Below are positions 54,176 through 62,024 of a stretch of DNA of 64,000 nucleotides, piece after piece. The first letter of the stretch is position 1. Each line of letters opens with the position of its first letter. The stretch spans positions 344,735 to 408,734 of the forward strand of contig NZ_KE124774.1 in the NCBI RefSeq assembly GCF_000188155.2. Direction: 5' to 3'. The DNA is from Methylocystis sp. ATCC 49242. Lineage in GTDB: Bacteria > Pseudomonadota > Alphaproteobacteria > Rhizobiales > Beijerinckiaceae. Position numbers and translations under genes: made by a program. Under the pieces are notes generated by a model. The model was not told where the DNA came from and made no database searches. It saw nothing but the letters and a program-made list of their open reading frames with translations.

Positions 54176-56280
54176 CCTTCCTTGGCATCCCCTTCGACCC
54201 GGCCGAGCATCCGCCGCGCCTCCACAACGACGTCGCCGCGCACGAGCTCGCGGCGGCCGGGCTGCATGTCCACCCCTGCGACGCAACAAAGCGGCCGCTC
54301 ACGAAATGGAGCGAGTCGTCGTCCATTGACGCCGCCCGCATAGATGATTGGTGGACACGATGGCCGGACGCTTTGCCGGCCATCGACCTCGCGTCCGCTG
54401 GCCTGCTGGTCATAGACGCAGACCGGCATGGCGGCCCGGATGGCGTCGCCGCGTTCGACCAGTTGGTCGCCGTCCACGGGCTGCCCGATGGCGCGCCCGT
54501 CATCGAAACGGCGCGCGGCGGGCTGCACTACATCTTCCGTAACCTTCCAGACCAGCTCGGCAACCGCGAGGGCGGGCTGGCGGGGCGGGGCATCAACGTT
54601 CGCGGCGCCGGCGGATATATCATCGCGCCGGGCTCGATCCTGCCCGATGGCAGATGCTGGCGCGAGGCGGACGGCTCTCCGACACTCGTGGAAGCCTATT
54701 CGTCCGGGACCATTCCAGAGGTTCCGGCGTGGATCGTGGCCCTTATCCGCGACAAACCAGCACGTCCTGAGCCGTCGCCTTCGCCCTCGCGCCCGCCGGG
54801 CTCGCGCGAGGAAGCATATGCGCGCGCGGCCATCGACGACGAGGCCGCGAAGGTCGCGGGCGCCGCTGAAGGCGGGCGAAACAACACGCTCAATGCCGCC
54901 GCCTTCGCCGCCGGCCAGATGGTCGCCGCGGGCTGGATCAGCCGGGAGGAATGCGCGTCGGTGTTGCTCGCGGCGGCGGCGACCTGTGGGCTCTCGAGAG
55001 GGGAGGCGATGGCCACGTTTGGGAGTGGCTTCAACGCCGGCCTGAAGCAGCCGCGCGGGGCGCTGGAGGATCGTGAGCCGCCGGCAATAATGTATGACCC
55101 GAAACCGCGCGCGACGATCGTCGAGAACGGCGTGGTGGCCGACGCCGAGACGGGCGAAATTCTGCGGCAACCGGCGGGAGAGAGTGGACGCATCGGCCGC
55201 CTCGGCATTCTCACAAGCGCGCAATTCGTGGCCGGCTTCACGCCGCCAGACTACTTCCTCGACGGCGTTTGCCAACGCGGCTTCCTCTATTCACTCACAG
55301 CCGCCACGGGCGCCGGAAAGACCGCCGTCGCGCTCACCATTGCGGCGACGGCCGGGGGCGGCGGGGGAACGCTCGGCGGCCGTGAGGTGATGGGCGGAAA
55401 AGTCCTATTCCTTGCCGGAGAAAACCCGGACGATGCGCGAATGCGCTGGATCGCGATGGCGCATCATTTCGACTTCGATATCGCCACGATTGGCGTCCGC
55501 TTCCGCCCGACCGCTTTCGATATCTCGAAATCGCTTCCAGACCTTCGGGCCGAGGCAGAGGCCGCCGGCGAGTTTTCGCTGATTATCTGCGACACGTCGG
55601 CGGCGTTCTTTCAGGGCGACGACGAAAATTCAAACACACAGCTTGGCGCCTACGCTCGCACGCAATTGAGAAAGCTGACCGAGCTTCCCGGCCGGCCGTG
55701 CGTCATCGTTCTTTGTCATCCGACCAAAAACGCATCGGCTGACAACCTCCTGCCGCGGGGAGGCGGCGCGTTTCTCGCCGAAGTGGACGGCAACCTGACG
55801 GCGTCAAATACGTCCGGGATTGTCACGATGCATTGGCAGGGGAAATTCCGCGGCCCCGACTTCGAGCCGCTCCGCTTCGCGCTCGAAAAGGTCTCGACAC
55901 CGAGCCTTGTGGATTCGCGCGGCCGGGAAATTCCATCGGTCATCGCCCGGCCGCTCGACATGCGCGAGGCAGGCGCCCTGGCCGCTGACGAGCGGCGTGA
56001 AGAGGACATTCTCCTTGAGCTAATGCTTGACCACGAGGCCGCGTCGATTGCCGAGCTGGCGAGGTTGGCCGGATGGACGACCGGCGACACGCCTCACAAG
56101 TCAAAGGTCGCGCGTATCCTTCAATCTTTCGCGGCGGAGCGACCGCCCCTCGCAAAGAAAATTCGCGCGCATTGGACGCTGACCGGTAACGGCCAAGAAG
56201 AAGCCGCGCGCGTCCGCGATGAGCGAAGGAAGGCCGAGCAAACCGCCGCCCGATTTTCTCGATTGGGAGAGCCCGAATGA
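54172..56280 (+). CDS. Primase-polymerase with AAA+/RepA-like ATPase domain
   Basis: 702 residues. Residues about 15-190 form a Prim-Pol (AEP) domain with VIDADRHG and ARGGLHYIF (catalytic Asp and His) and GINVRGAGGYIIAPGS. After a linker, a RecA-type ATPase (about 360-560) has Walker A ATGAGKT (Lys383), the Walker B-like LIICDTSAAFF and CHPTKNA. The C-terminus has winged-helix-like residues (SIAELARLAGWTTG). It should prime and unwind at the element's origin, as in P4-like satellites. The GGAACG array follows immediately. Confidence 0.88.
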   Translation: MTFLGIPFDPAEHPPRLHNDVAAHELAAAGLHVHPCDATKRPLTKWSESSSIDAARIDDWWTRWPDALPAIDLASAGLLVIDADRHGGPDGVAAFDQLVAVHGLPDGAPVIETARGGLHYIFRNLPDQLGNREGGLAGRGINVRGAGGYIIAPGSILPDGRCWREADGSPTLVEAYSSGTIPEVPAWIVALIRDKPARPEPSPSPSRPPGSREEAYARAAIDDEAAKVAGAAEGGRNNTLNAAAFAAGQMVAAGWISREECASVLLAAAATCGLSRGEAMATFGSGFNAGLKQPRGALEDREPPAIMYDPKPRATIVENGVVADAETGEILRQPAGESGRIGRLGILTSAQFVAGFTPPDYFLDGVCQRGFLYSLTAATGAGKTAVALTIAATAGGGGGTLGGREVMGGKVLFLAGENPDDARMRWIAMAHHFDFDIATIGVRFRPTAFDISKSLPDLRAEAEAAGEFSLIICDTSAAFFQGDDENSNTQLGAYARTQLRKLTELPGRPCVIVLCHPTKNASADNLLPRGGGAFLAEVDGNLTASNTSGIVTMHWQGKFRGPDFEPLRFALEKVSTPSLVDSRGREIPSVIARPLDMREAGALAADERREEDILLELMLDHEAASIAELARLAGWTTGDTPHKSKVARILQSFAAERPPLAKKIRAHWTLTGNGQEEAARVRDERRKAEQTAARFSRLGEPE

Positions 56281-56303
56281 CCCATTTCGAGCCCCAAAAA
56301 GCT

Positions 56304-56544
56304 GGAACGGCGGCTGGAACGGCAAGAGCGAAAAACACCCCCTATCGTTCCAGAAATCGTTCCGGGAACGAAAAGCTGGAACGATTGCCCCTCAAAACAG
56401 CCTTTATGCCAATAAAATCAAGCCGTTCCATTGGAACGATCTGGATAGGCAAAACAGTAGGGAAGGGGGGGGTGTTTACACCCCCTCCCCTGTTCGGAAC
56501 GTTCCACACCCTTCCTAGGAAGGGAACGCTGGAACGATGGAACG
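56304..56544. repeat. GGAACG iteron-like array
   Basis: The hexamer GGAACG or its complement appears 13 times in about 240 nt: forward at 56304, 56316, 56365, 56378, 56433, 56496, 56523, 56531, 56539; reverse at 56346, 56358, 56424, 56500. Many share the longer core TGGAACGAT. A G-rich hairpin GGGGGTGT/ACACCCCC with a 2-nt loop (56468-56485) lies inside. No gene fits here; it resembles a replication origin for the primase. Confidence 0.82.
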
Positions 56545-56586
56545 ATTTTCACGGCATGACCTTAACAATAAAACAAGGAGCCGCCG

Positions 56587-56868
56587 ATGAGTTGCAAAGC
56601 TGAAGTTGTCGCCTTCGTCCACTCCCCCGCCCGCACCGAGGCACGATTCGACGGGAAGCCTTTCGCCAAGCTCACGGCACGGGAGAAGCGGGGGCGGAGC
56701 TGGAACGTCGTCGCGGTCGCGGACGCGGTCCGCGGCGTCGCCATGGCCCTGCGACCTGGCCAGCGCGTCCGCGTCATAGGCGTTCCGTCGTTTCGCATTG
56801 ACGAAGGCGCTTCCACTCCCCGCCTCCGCCTCGATATACGCGCCGATGCGATCGAGGTGCTGGCATGA
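56587..56868 (+). CDS. Hypothetical protein, possibly OB-fold
   Basis: 93 residues, beta-rich: MSCKAEVVAFVHSPARTEAR, WNVVAVADAVRGVAMAL, RPGQRVRVIGVPSFRID. The pattern would suit a small OB-fold nucleic-acid-binding protein, but this is a guess. AAGGAG upstream. Located right after the repeat array. ATGA overlap with the next gene. Confidence 0.5.
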   Translation: MSCKAEVVAFVHSPARTEARFDGKPFAKLTAREKRGRSWNVVAVADAVRGVAMALRPGQRVRVIGVPSFRIDEGASTPRLRLDIRADAIEVLA

Positions 56869-57098
56869 GCCGCCCCGCTCCACTCGTCCGCGACCTGGCC
56901 GGCAATCTCGCCTTCCGCCTCGCCGTCGTCGAGCGCGTCGTCGCCCATCTCCCAGATGACGCAGGCGCCGCGTTGATCGCCGCCCGATCGAGACAGTGCG
57001 CCCGCGAGATGCTCGCGACCTTCGACCGGCCGGACCCCGACACGATGCTCGAGTTGCAAAAGGCCGTCATGACCGTCGTCGAGGAGGAAATGAGATGA
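56865..57098 (+). CDS. Small hypothetical protein
   Basis: 77 residues, mostly helical (..RVVAHLPDDAGAALIAARSR..). No family recognised. Starts in an ATGA overlap with the preceding gene and overlaps the next one in the same way, so translation is coupled. Confidence 0.5.
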   Translation: MSRPAPLVRDLAGNLAFRLAVVERVVAHLPDDAGAALIAARSRQCAREMLATFDRPDPDTMLELQKAVMTVVEEEMR

Positions 57099-57319
57099 CG
57101 CTTTCCGAACTCGCCCGCCGCGTCGAGAAGCTCCGCCCCTCGCATCGCGATCCTGAAAACTTCTTCATCGAGAGAGCCGAGATCGCATTCGCCCTGCGCC
57201 AGATCGCCAAAAACGACCCGCCCGTGCGCGAGACGAAGGCGACAGCTACGACGCTAGCTCCGAGGTGGAAAAACGCGCCAGCTGCCCCCTGTGGCCCGCA
57301 GAGAGGAAAGGCACGATGA
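57095..57319 (+). CDS. Small hypothetical protein
   Basis: 74 residues, MTLSELARRVEKLRPSHRDP, with a short helical N-terminus and a less structured Ala/Lys-rich end. ATGA overlap at both ends. No family recognised. Confidence 0.5.
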   Translation: MTLSELARRVEKLRPSHRDPENFFIERAEIAFALRQIAKNDPPVRETKATATTLAPRWKNAPAAPCGPQRGKAR

Positions 57320-57636
57320 CCGCCGATGAACTTCGCACGCTGGCCCGCCAGCTTCTCACCCTCGCCGATCAGCTCGAAGCCGGCGGACCCGCTGCGCCCG
57401 CGACGGAAGACATATGGCTCTCCACACCAGAAGCCGCATCGCTTGTGGGCGCCTCTCGCTCAACCGTCATCCGATGGGCGCGACGGTTCAAATGCGGTCA
57501 GCAAACGTATACCGGCCAGTGGAGGTTTCATCGCACGCGGCTATTGGAAATCGCACTAAACGAGGCGCAGCGTGACGCAAATAACGCGAATGACGCAAAT
57601 GACGCGGCTATTCACAATGTCGCCGAGCGGGCCTAG
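57316..57636 (+). CDS. Small HTH (excisionase-like) protein
   Basis: 106 residues. The middle reads STPEAASLVGASRSTVIRWA, a MerR/excisionase-type helix-turn-helix, preceded by a helical segment (LRTLARQLLTLADQLEA). The Asn/Asp-rich tail (DANNANDANDA) is encoded by short AT-rich repeats. Probable DNA-binding regulator of the element. ATGA overlap with the preceding gene. Confidence 0.65.
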   Translation: MTADELRTLARQLLTLADQLEAGGPAAPATEDIWLSTPEAASLVGASRSTVIRWARRFKCGQQTYTGQWRFHRTRLLEIALNEAQRDANNANDANDAAIHNVAERA

Positions 57637-57663
57637 TTTTCGACTCAACCAAGAGGTGAGCCT

Positions 57664-58689
57664 GTGAATTTCTTGAACCCCTTCCGCACCGAGTCCGCCG
57701 AAGTCCGCGAGCCGGGCGGCGGAGCTAATCCAAACTTCGTGCTCGACCCTATCGACCGCTTACCTCCCGCCGCCGCCGACAAGCTCCGATCAATCCGGCG
57801 TGAGGCGTCCGACGCGCACGCGGTGTTGCGACCTTTGCAAGACGAGCTGGCCGAACTCCGCGAAAAGCGCCAGCGCTCAGAAGTGTGGATCGTTTCCTAT
57901 CTTAACGGCCGCCATGATGGCCGCGCGCACCGCGAAGACGATCCTGCGATCATCCGCGAGCGCGAAAAAATCGCGAAACTGACGGCGGAGATCGAGCGAC
58001 TTCAGGTCGCGTATGACGAGCGGGCCGCGAAATGGCGGCAGCTGGCCGCGGTGCGCGAGACCCTCGAAAATTACATCAAGCGCCTGTCCGATCCGGTCGA
58101 GGCAGCGCCGCCTGTTGCCGCGACGCTCGGCAAGGGCGAGACTCATCAGCAGGCGGTCGCGCGCGTGCGCAAGCATTGCGAAAAATTGCGCGAGGACGCG
58201 CAGGCGGTCGCCGACGCACCTATTCATTCGAGCGTCGCAAAACAGATGGCGCGGACAAAAATCGAAGCCCTCGCCGAGCGCGGCCGGCCGAACACGCTTA
58301 TCTCGATCGAAGCTGGCCGACCGTTCGAATTTCCCACTGTCATCGCGGGCGGCGGCGCCGTCGCAGTCGAGGGGAAGATGGTCTCCCTGCCGTTTCATCG
58401 CGTCACAGACACTGAGTCGATGTTTTGTTGGCTGCACCGCGACTCGCTCATCGCCGCGATCGAACGCGAGATTGACGAAAATTCCGACGACGCATCGGCG
58501 CTTTCGCCCGAGACCCGCGCGAAGAAAACCGCGCAGTGCAAATCCGCAATTCTCGCCGCCGAGCGCGACGAGGAATCGTTGATCGCGGCGGCGCAGGAAG
58601 CCGGTCTCACAATCCATCGCCGCCCCGAATGCGATCCTCGCGCCGTGCTGGGCCTCGCCGACGCCGCCCCGGCGCCGCGCGATAGCTGA
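57664..58689 (+). CDS. Hypothetical coiled-coil protein
   Basis: 341 residues; no family recognised. Residues 40-130 are rich in heptads (LRPLQDELAELREKRQ; IIREREKIAKLTAEIERLQ), predicted coiled coil. The C-terminal part is acidic and helical. GTG start at 57664 with AGGTGA before it. Largest gene of the middle operon. Confidence 0.6.
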   Translation: MNFLNPFRTESAEVREPGGGANPNFVLDPIDRLPPAAADKLRSIRREASDAHAVLRPLQDELAELREKRQRSEVWIVSYLNGRHDGRAHREDDPAIIREREKIAKLTAEIERLQVAYDERAAKWRQLAAVRETLENYIKRLSDPVEAAPPVAATLGKGETHQQAVARVRKHCEKLREDAQAVADAPIHSSVAKQMARTKIEALAERGRPNTLISIEAGRPFEFPTVIAGGGAVAVEGKMVSLPFHRVTDTESMFCWLHRDSLIAAIEREIDENSDDASALSPETRAKKTAQCKSAILAAERDEESLIAAAQEAGLTIHRRPECDPRAVLGLADAAPAPRDS

Positions 58690-58704
58690 TCAAGGGGATC
58701 GGAA

Positions 58705-59073
58705 ATGGGCGCGAGGGAAAACCAGAATGTTTCGTTTTACGCTGGCGACCGCGTCACCCTTCGATTCCCCCTTGCCGATGGAACCGGGCTCGCCCCGGCG
58801 GCGCTCACGAGCCCGGTCGGGCATTTCAGGATGGCGGCGACGCTCGATGGCGTTCCAGTTCTGTCGAAATCGTCTCCGGCGTCAGGGGCGTCTGTCCTGC
58901 AAGAGAACATCGGCGGCGTTCAATGGTGGGTGCTTTACGTCTACTTCGAGGAAGAAGACACGAAGACCATTCCGGGCAAATACTTTTATCAGATCCGGGT
59001 TGTCCCGAATGAAGGCCCGTCAGTCGTCGCAGCGGGCATGATCACGATCAAGCAACTTATCAAGACACAATAG
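58705..59073 (+). CDS. Phage-virion-like beta protein
   Basis: 122 residues. The order FYAGDRVTLRFPL, LTSPVGHFRMA, VPVLSKSS, IPGKYFYQIRVV, VVAAGMITIK is that of a phage structural Ig-like/BppU-type domain found beside head-tail genes. Without other virion genes its role is unclear; it could be a remnant or a helper-interference protein. The gene begins 15 nt after its neighbour. Confidence 0.55.
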   Translation: MGARENQNVSFYAGDRVTLRFPLADGTGLAPAALTSPVGHFRMAATLDGVPVLSKSSPASGASVLQENIGGVQWWVLYVYFEEEDTKTIPGKYFYQIRVVPNEGPSVVAAGMITIKQLIKTQ

Positions 59074-59082
59074 GAGATGAAA

Positions 59083-59451
59083 ATGAGCAAACTTTACGAC
59101 GGCGAAGAACTCGAACGTCAACGCGCACTCGGTCGCGCCGAGGGATTGCAGCAAGCGCACGACGACGGGTCATTTGACCAGGGCTTTCTCGACGGAAAAT
59201 TGACGGGGCTCGCGGAGGGCCGCGAGGCCGGCTTCGCGGAGGGGCTTACACTTGGGGCAAAGGACGAGCGCGCCCGCATAACCGCAATCTTGACGAGCGA
59301 CGCCGCACGCGGACGAGAGGCAGCGGCGCGGCACCTCGCCTTCGAGACGGAGATGAGCGCCGAACAGGCCATCGGCGCCCTGCGCACCATGACGAGCACG
59401 TCATCAATTGGTGCGCGCCAGGCGGCGGCGATCATTTCTCACGGGCGCTGA
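59083..59451 (+). CDS. Protein with head-protease-type C-terminal tail motif
   Basis: 122 residues. N-terminal part: repeated Gly-rich helix-breaking segments (GFLDGKLTGLAEGREAGFAE). C-terminal part: ARITAILTSDAARGREAAAR, HLAFETEMSAEQAIGALRTM, closely like the tail found after the catalytic domain of phage head maturation (S49/ClpP-type) proteases. The protease domain itself is absent. A scaffold or capsid-size-interference protein would be possible. ATG at 59083 (AGGAG 6 nt upstream) is chosen over an ATG two codons earlier. Confidence 0.6.
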   Translation: MSKLYDGEELERQRALGRAEGLQQAHDDGSFDQGFLDGKLTGLAEGREAGFAEGLTLGAKDERARITAILTSDAARGREAAARHLAFETEMSAEQAIGALRTMTSTSSIGARQAAAIISHGR

Positions 59452-59554
59452 CAGAGGATTCGCCACGGGCTTTACTGTTCCCCCGTGGTGAAGGCGGCGG
59501 CCGGGGCGCGCTCATCCCGGTCGCCGCATACAAAGAGGCGATAGAGGAATGGGT

Positions 59555-59992
59555 ATGAGGGCGTGGATATTCGATCTTGATAAGACGATGGCTGACAGCA
59601 CCCATCGCGCGCACCATCTTCGACAAGAACACCCTGACTTCGATGCGTGGCGTTCTGACACGGCGGGCGATAGCCCGATATCCGAGATAGTTGAGATCGC
59701 CAAAATGGCGCGATCATCAGGCGTCAAAGTCATCGTGATCACAGGTCGGCGCGAGGCTGATCGATGCCATACATCAGCATGGCTCGACGCTCACGGTATC
59801 GCTATCGACGCCATGTTTATGCGGCCGGATGGACTGCGCAATGCCGACAATAGCGCCGTAAAGCGCGGCCTACTCTACAACGCACGCGCCAAAGGCTATC
59901 GCCCTGTCCTTGCATTCGATGATCACATTGAGTGTTGCGGCATGTATCTCGAAGAGGGCGTGAGGGCGTTATGGGTCGCACAATACGGTTGA
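59555..59992 (+). CDS. HAD-type phosphatase (polynucleotide 3'-phosphatase-like)
   Basis: 145 residues. WIFDLDKTMAD with the two catalytic Asp (7 and 9), HLRQEHPDFDAW, VIVITGRRE and FDDHIEC give the full HAD set of the phage polynucleotide-kinase 3'-phosphatase type. It could repair or process RNA or DNA ends. AGAGGA lies 8 nt before ATG 59555. No kinase domain is present. Confidence 0.8.
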   Translation: MRAWIFDLDKTMADSTHRAHHLRQEHPDFDAWRSDTAGDSPISEIVEIAKMARSSGVKVIVITGRREADRCHTSAWLDAHGIAIDAMFMRPDGLRNADNSAVKRGLLYNARAKGYRPVLAFDDHIECCGMYLEEGVRALWVAQYG

Positions 59993-60313
59993 TGCAAGTC
60001 AAATGGAAAACGACGTTCAATAGAAAACATCTATAGATGATTGATGTTGCCTTTGCCGTAACCATTGTTCGCACAGGCAGCAAAGTGGACGATGTTCATT
60101 CATAAGTAATTGAAAAGATTGATGGTTCCTTTTGGCTATTTTTTCGGCCGAGCGCGGGCGGCGACCCCGATCTTTGATTATATTGGGTTTTTCCATTTTT
60201 CAGGTATTGTATTACCTCACCACTATAGGAATTTTCTATAAATGGCTGTGTCTTAAAGACTTCTCCGATCTTCCAAGGCTCGCTTCGGCGGGCCTTTTTT
60301 GTTGGGTGACGAC
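59993..60313. promoter_or_regulatory. AT-rich leader of the Rha-like gene
   Basis: No gene. The stretch is AT-rich. An AGGTA/TACCT inverted repeat near 60200 could be an operator, and a terminator at 60277-60300 ends only 13 nt before the Rha start. The leader may produce a short RNA or an attenuated transcript. Confidence 0.4.
60277..60300 (+). terminator. Terminator just upstream of the Rha-like gene
   Basis: Stem AAGGCTCG/CGGGCCTT (one G-T pair) with a short loop, followed by TTTTTT. It lies in front of, not behind, the gene at 60314. Confidence 0.75.
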
Positions 60314-60613
60314 ATGACGAGCGTTCCGGCAATCTGCGGTGACTTGGCCATTCGCGAGACGAGCGGCGTCCCTGTCGTCAACTCCCGCGACGTGGCTGAG
60401 AAGTTCGGCAAGCGGCATGACCACGTGCTGCGCGATATCGACGTTTTGCTCCATACCCCAAATTTGGGGGGTGGCTGGTTTCATGAAATCCAGACAGAGC
60501 ATCCGACTGTTGCCGGGCGCTTCGACCGCTACTTCGACCTGACCCGCCAGGGGTTCACCTTGCTCGTCATGGGGTGGACTGGCGAGCGGGGCTCACCTTT
60601 CACGTCGAGGTAA
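60314..60613 (+). CDS. Truncated Rha-family regulatory protein
   Basis: 99 residues. The N-terminal Rha domain is intact: SGVPVVNSRDVAEKFGKRHD, HVLRDID, FDRYFDLTRQGFTLLVMGWTGE. Then the sequence changes to RGSPFTSR and stops, where family members continue with a longer C-terminal part. Rha proteins are phage regulators; the N-terminal domain may bind DNA. The break coincides with the joint between the two halves of the island. Confidence 0.8.
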   Translation: MTSVPAICGDLAIRETSGVPVVNSRDVAEKFGKRHDHVLRDIDVLLHTPNLGGGWFHEIQTEHPTVAGRFDRYFDLTRQGFTLLVMGWTGERGSPFTSR

Positions 60614-60615
60614 CG

Positions 60616-60735
60616 GGCCGAAAATTCGGCCGGTTGAATTTCAACCGCCACATCCTCGCGCGCGGGGGTTCACCGACTTTGTTTGCTCGCCGATTTTGGC
60701 GAGCGAAGCCACATCCTCGCGCGCGGGGGTTCACC
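60616..60735. repeat. Alternating perfect hairpins and 28-bp direct repeat
   Basis: The 28-bp sequence at 60647-60674 recurs identically at 60708-60735 (period 61). It ends GGGGGTTCACC. Before copy 1 are two hairpins: GGCCGAA/TTCGGCC (60616-60631) and CGGTTGA/TCAACCG (60631-60647). Before copy 2 is TTTGCTCGCC/GGCGAGCGAA (60682-60691 and 60698-60707). Each hairpin abuts a repeat. The last bases contain the stop codon of the next gene. Confidence 0.85.
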
Positions 60736-60985
60736 CCTTCGCCTTCCGCAACCGCACGCCCGGCCCCTCGCCGTTCTCCTCGACGAAGATCACGCCCGCC
60801 GCCTCAAGCGCGGCGCGGATCGCGGCGAGGTTGTTGGCATAACCGGGAGCAGGACCGACCGCCGCCTCGATGCGCTTTATGGAGGGGGTCGAGAGATTGG
60901 ACCTTTCGGCGAGCTCCGGCTGCGTCATTCCAACGAGCGTCCGGGCCGCCGCGATCTGCCGCCCGGTGAGCCGATTTTTATCCAT
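60731..60985 (-). CDS. XRE-type helix-turn-helix repressor
   Basis: 84 residues. A Cro/C1-type HTH: LTGRQIAAARTLVGMTQPEL, AERSNLSTPSIKRIEA, then AIRAALEAAGVIFVEENGEG, a very common small-phage or plasmid regulator layout. The start at 60985 (MDKNRLTG) is chosen over an upstream ATG by family fit. Divergent from the small-gene operon at 61117, which it most likely represses through the intervening 130 nt. Confidence 0.85.
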   Translation of the reverse strand: MDKNRLTGRQIAAARTLVGMTQPELAERSNLSTPSIKRIEAAVGPAPGYANNLAAIRAALEAAGVIFVEENGEGPGVRLRKAKG

Positions 60986-61009
60986 TAGAGTTGCCCTTAT
61001 CCATTCGTA

Positions 61010-61039
61010 TTGACTTCGCGCCATGAGTCGCGCTATTAG
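61010..61039 (+). promoter_or_regulatory. Candidate sigma-70-like promoter of the second operon
   Basis: TTGACT (61010-61015) and TATTAG (61034-61039), 18 nt apart, between the divergent repressor and the first operon gene. Operator sequences for the repressor should overlap it. Confidence 0.4.
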
Positions 61040-61116
61040 TATCACGTCAAGACTATCGCCTAAAGCGCAAACCAACGCGGAAACCACCGTTTCCGTGAAC
61101 GGGAAAGGCTTGCCAA

Positions 61117-61242
61117 ATGCCCGACCAGACCACCGCCTTCATCTTCGCCCTCGCGCCCTTCAGCCTCTTGTGGCTGGCCTTCGTCGCCTATGAGGCGAGC
61201 CGGGCCGCCGCCGCGATCAAGGGAGGCCGCCGCCATGGTTGA
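61117..61242 (+). CDS. Very small membrane protein
   Basis: 41 residues: MPDQTTAF followed by one hydrophobic helix (IFALAPFSLLWLAFVAYEAS) and a basic end (KGGRRHG). AAAGG lies about 9 nt upstream. It overlaps the next gene by 8 nt. First gene of the second replication operon. Confidence 0.65.
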   Translation: MPDQTTAFIFALAPFSLLWLAFVAYEASRAAAAIKGGRRHG

Positions 61243-61453
61243 GCCTCTCGACATGATCGACGTCATCGACCGCCTGTGCGCCGCCATCAAACAAGGGCGA
61301 GCCCTCGAAATGGCCATCACCGGCTCATGCAGCCTTCAGAAAGACGAGCGGGAGGCGCTGGAGCTGTTGGCCGAGCATTTCATTGATAGCGTCAAGGCCC
61401 TGCATCGCGAACTCGACGCCCAGCAGTCCGCGACAGACGGGAGGGAGCCATGA
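61235..61453 (+). CDS. Small hypothetical protein
   Basis: 72 residues, helical (MVEPLDMIDVIDRLCAAIKQ ... LELLAEHFIDSVKALHREL). No family recognised. GGGAGG lies 9 nt before the start. ATGA overlap with the next gene. Confidence 0.6.
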   Translation: MVEPLDMIDVIDRLCAAIKQGRALEMAITGSCSLQKDEREALELLAEHFIDSVKALHRELDAQQSATDGREP

Positions 61454-61728
61454 CGACCGCGACGATCCTCCCTTTCGAGAAGCGCGACGCCGACGGCGTG
61501 CTTCACGTTCCGCCGCCCGAGCACGAGGGCGCGGTCTATGTCTTTTTCGGCAAGATGTGGCCGCGCCAGAGGAAAAAACGATGGTTCATCGCGATCGAAT
61601 ATTGCGACCACAGCTACGAGATTGAGGACGCCCCGGAGGACTGGGCGGCGGCCATGTTTCTCGCCCGCCTCCGCGCCCGCAAATTCGGTTTTCGCGTGGT
61701 CGACTTGTCCGGGGAGGCGGCGTCATGA
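61450..61728 (+). CDS. Small hypothetical protein
   Basis: 92 residues with beta-like strands (AVYVFFGKMWP; KKRWFIAIEYCDHSYEIEDA). No family recognised. ATGA overlaps on both sides. Confidence 0.55.
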   Translation: MTTATILPFEKRDADGVLHVPPPEHEGAVYVFFGKMWPRQRKKRWFIAIEYCDHSYEIEDAPEDWAAAMFLARLRARKFGFRVVDLSGEAAS

Positions 61729-62024
61729 GCCTGATCGAACTCCCCCGCCGCAAGCGCGAGGCGCGGACCTTCGTCGAAGCGCCGCCGGGCCTTCAGCGCC
61801 GCGTCAACCGCGCCCTGACCGCCCTTGGCGATCTGCCAGACGACCTCGACCTTCCGGGCCTCGACGACCTCGCCGGAGCCCTCATCGAACTCGCCGACGC
61901 GATCGACGGCGACCCGGACCTCGAGCCCGAGGAGGCCGCGGACGGCGAGGAAGAGGGCTTGCCGCTCTTCGCCTTCGCCGATCGGGCGGCGGACGCTGTA
62001 ACGGAGGAAATCGTTGACCGTTGA
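61725..62024 (+). CDS. Small acidic hypothetical protein
   Basis: 99 residues: basic N-terminus (MSLIELPRRKREARTF), then a strongly acidic part (DDLDLPGLDDL; EPEEAADGEEEG). It may bind or modulate the following ATPase. It overlaps the ATPase gene start by 11 nt. Confidence 0.55.
   Translation: MSLIELPRRKREARTFVEAPPGLQRRVNRALTALGDLPDDLDLPGLDDLAGALIELADAIDGDPDLEPEEAADGEEEGLPLFAFADRAADAVTEEIVDR

Noticed and set aside
59452..59557. Short gene ending ALIPVAAYKEAIEEWV before the HAD phosphatase
   Set aside because: The frame is protein-like for about 35 codons but has no ATG, GTG or TTG start; at most a remnant.
60647..60735. CRISPR array
   Set aside because: Only two repeats, the intervening 33 nt form a hairpin, and no cas genes are in the window. 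Kept as a finding but not called.
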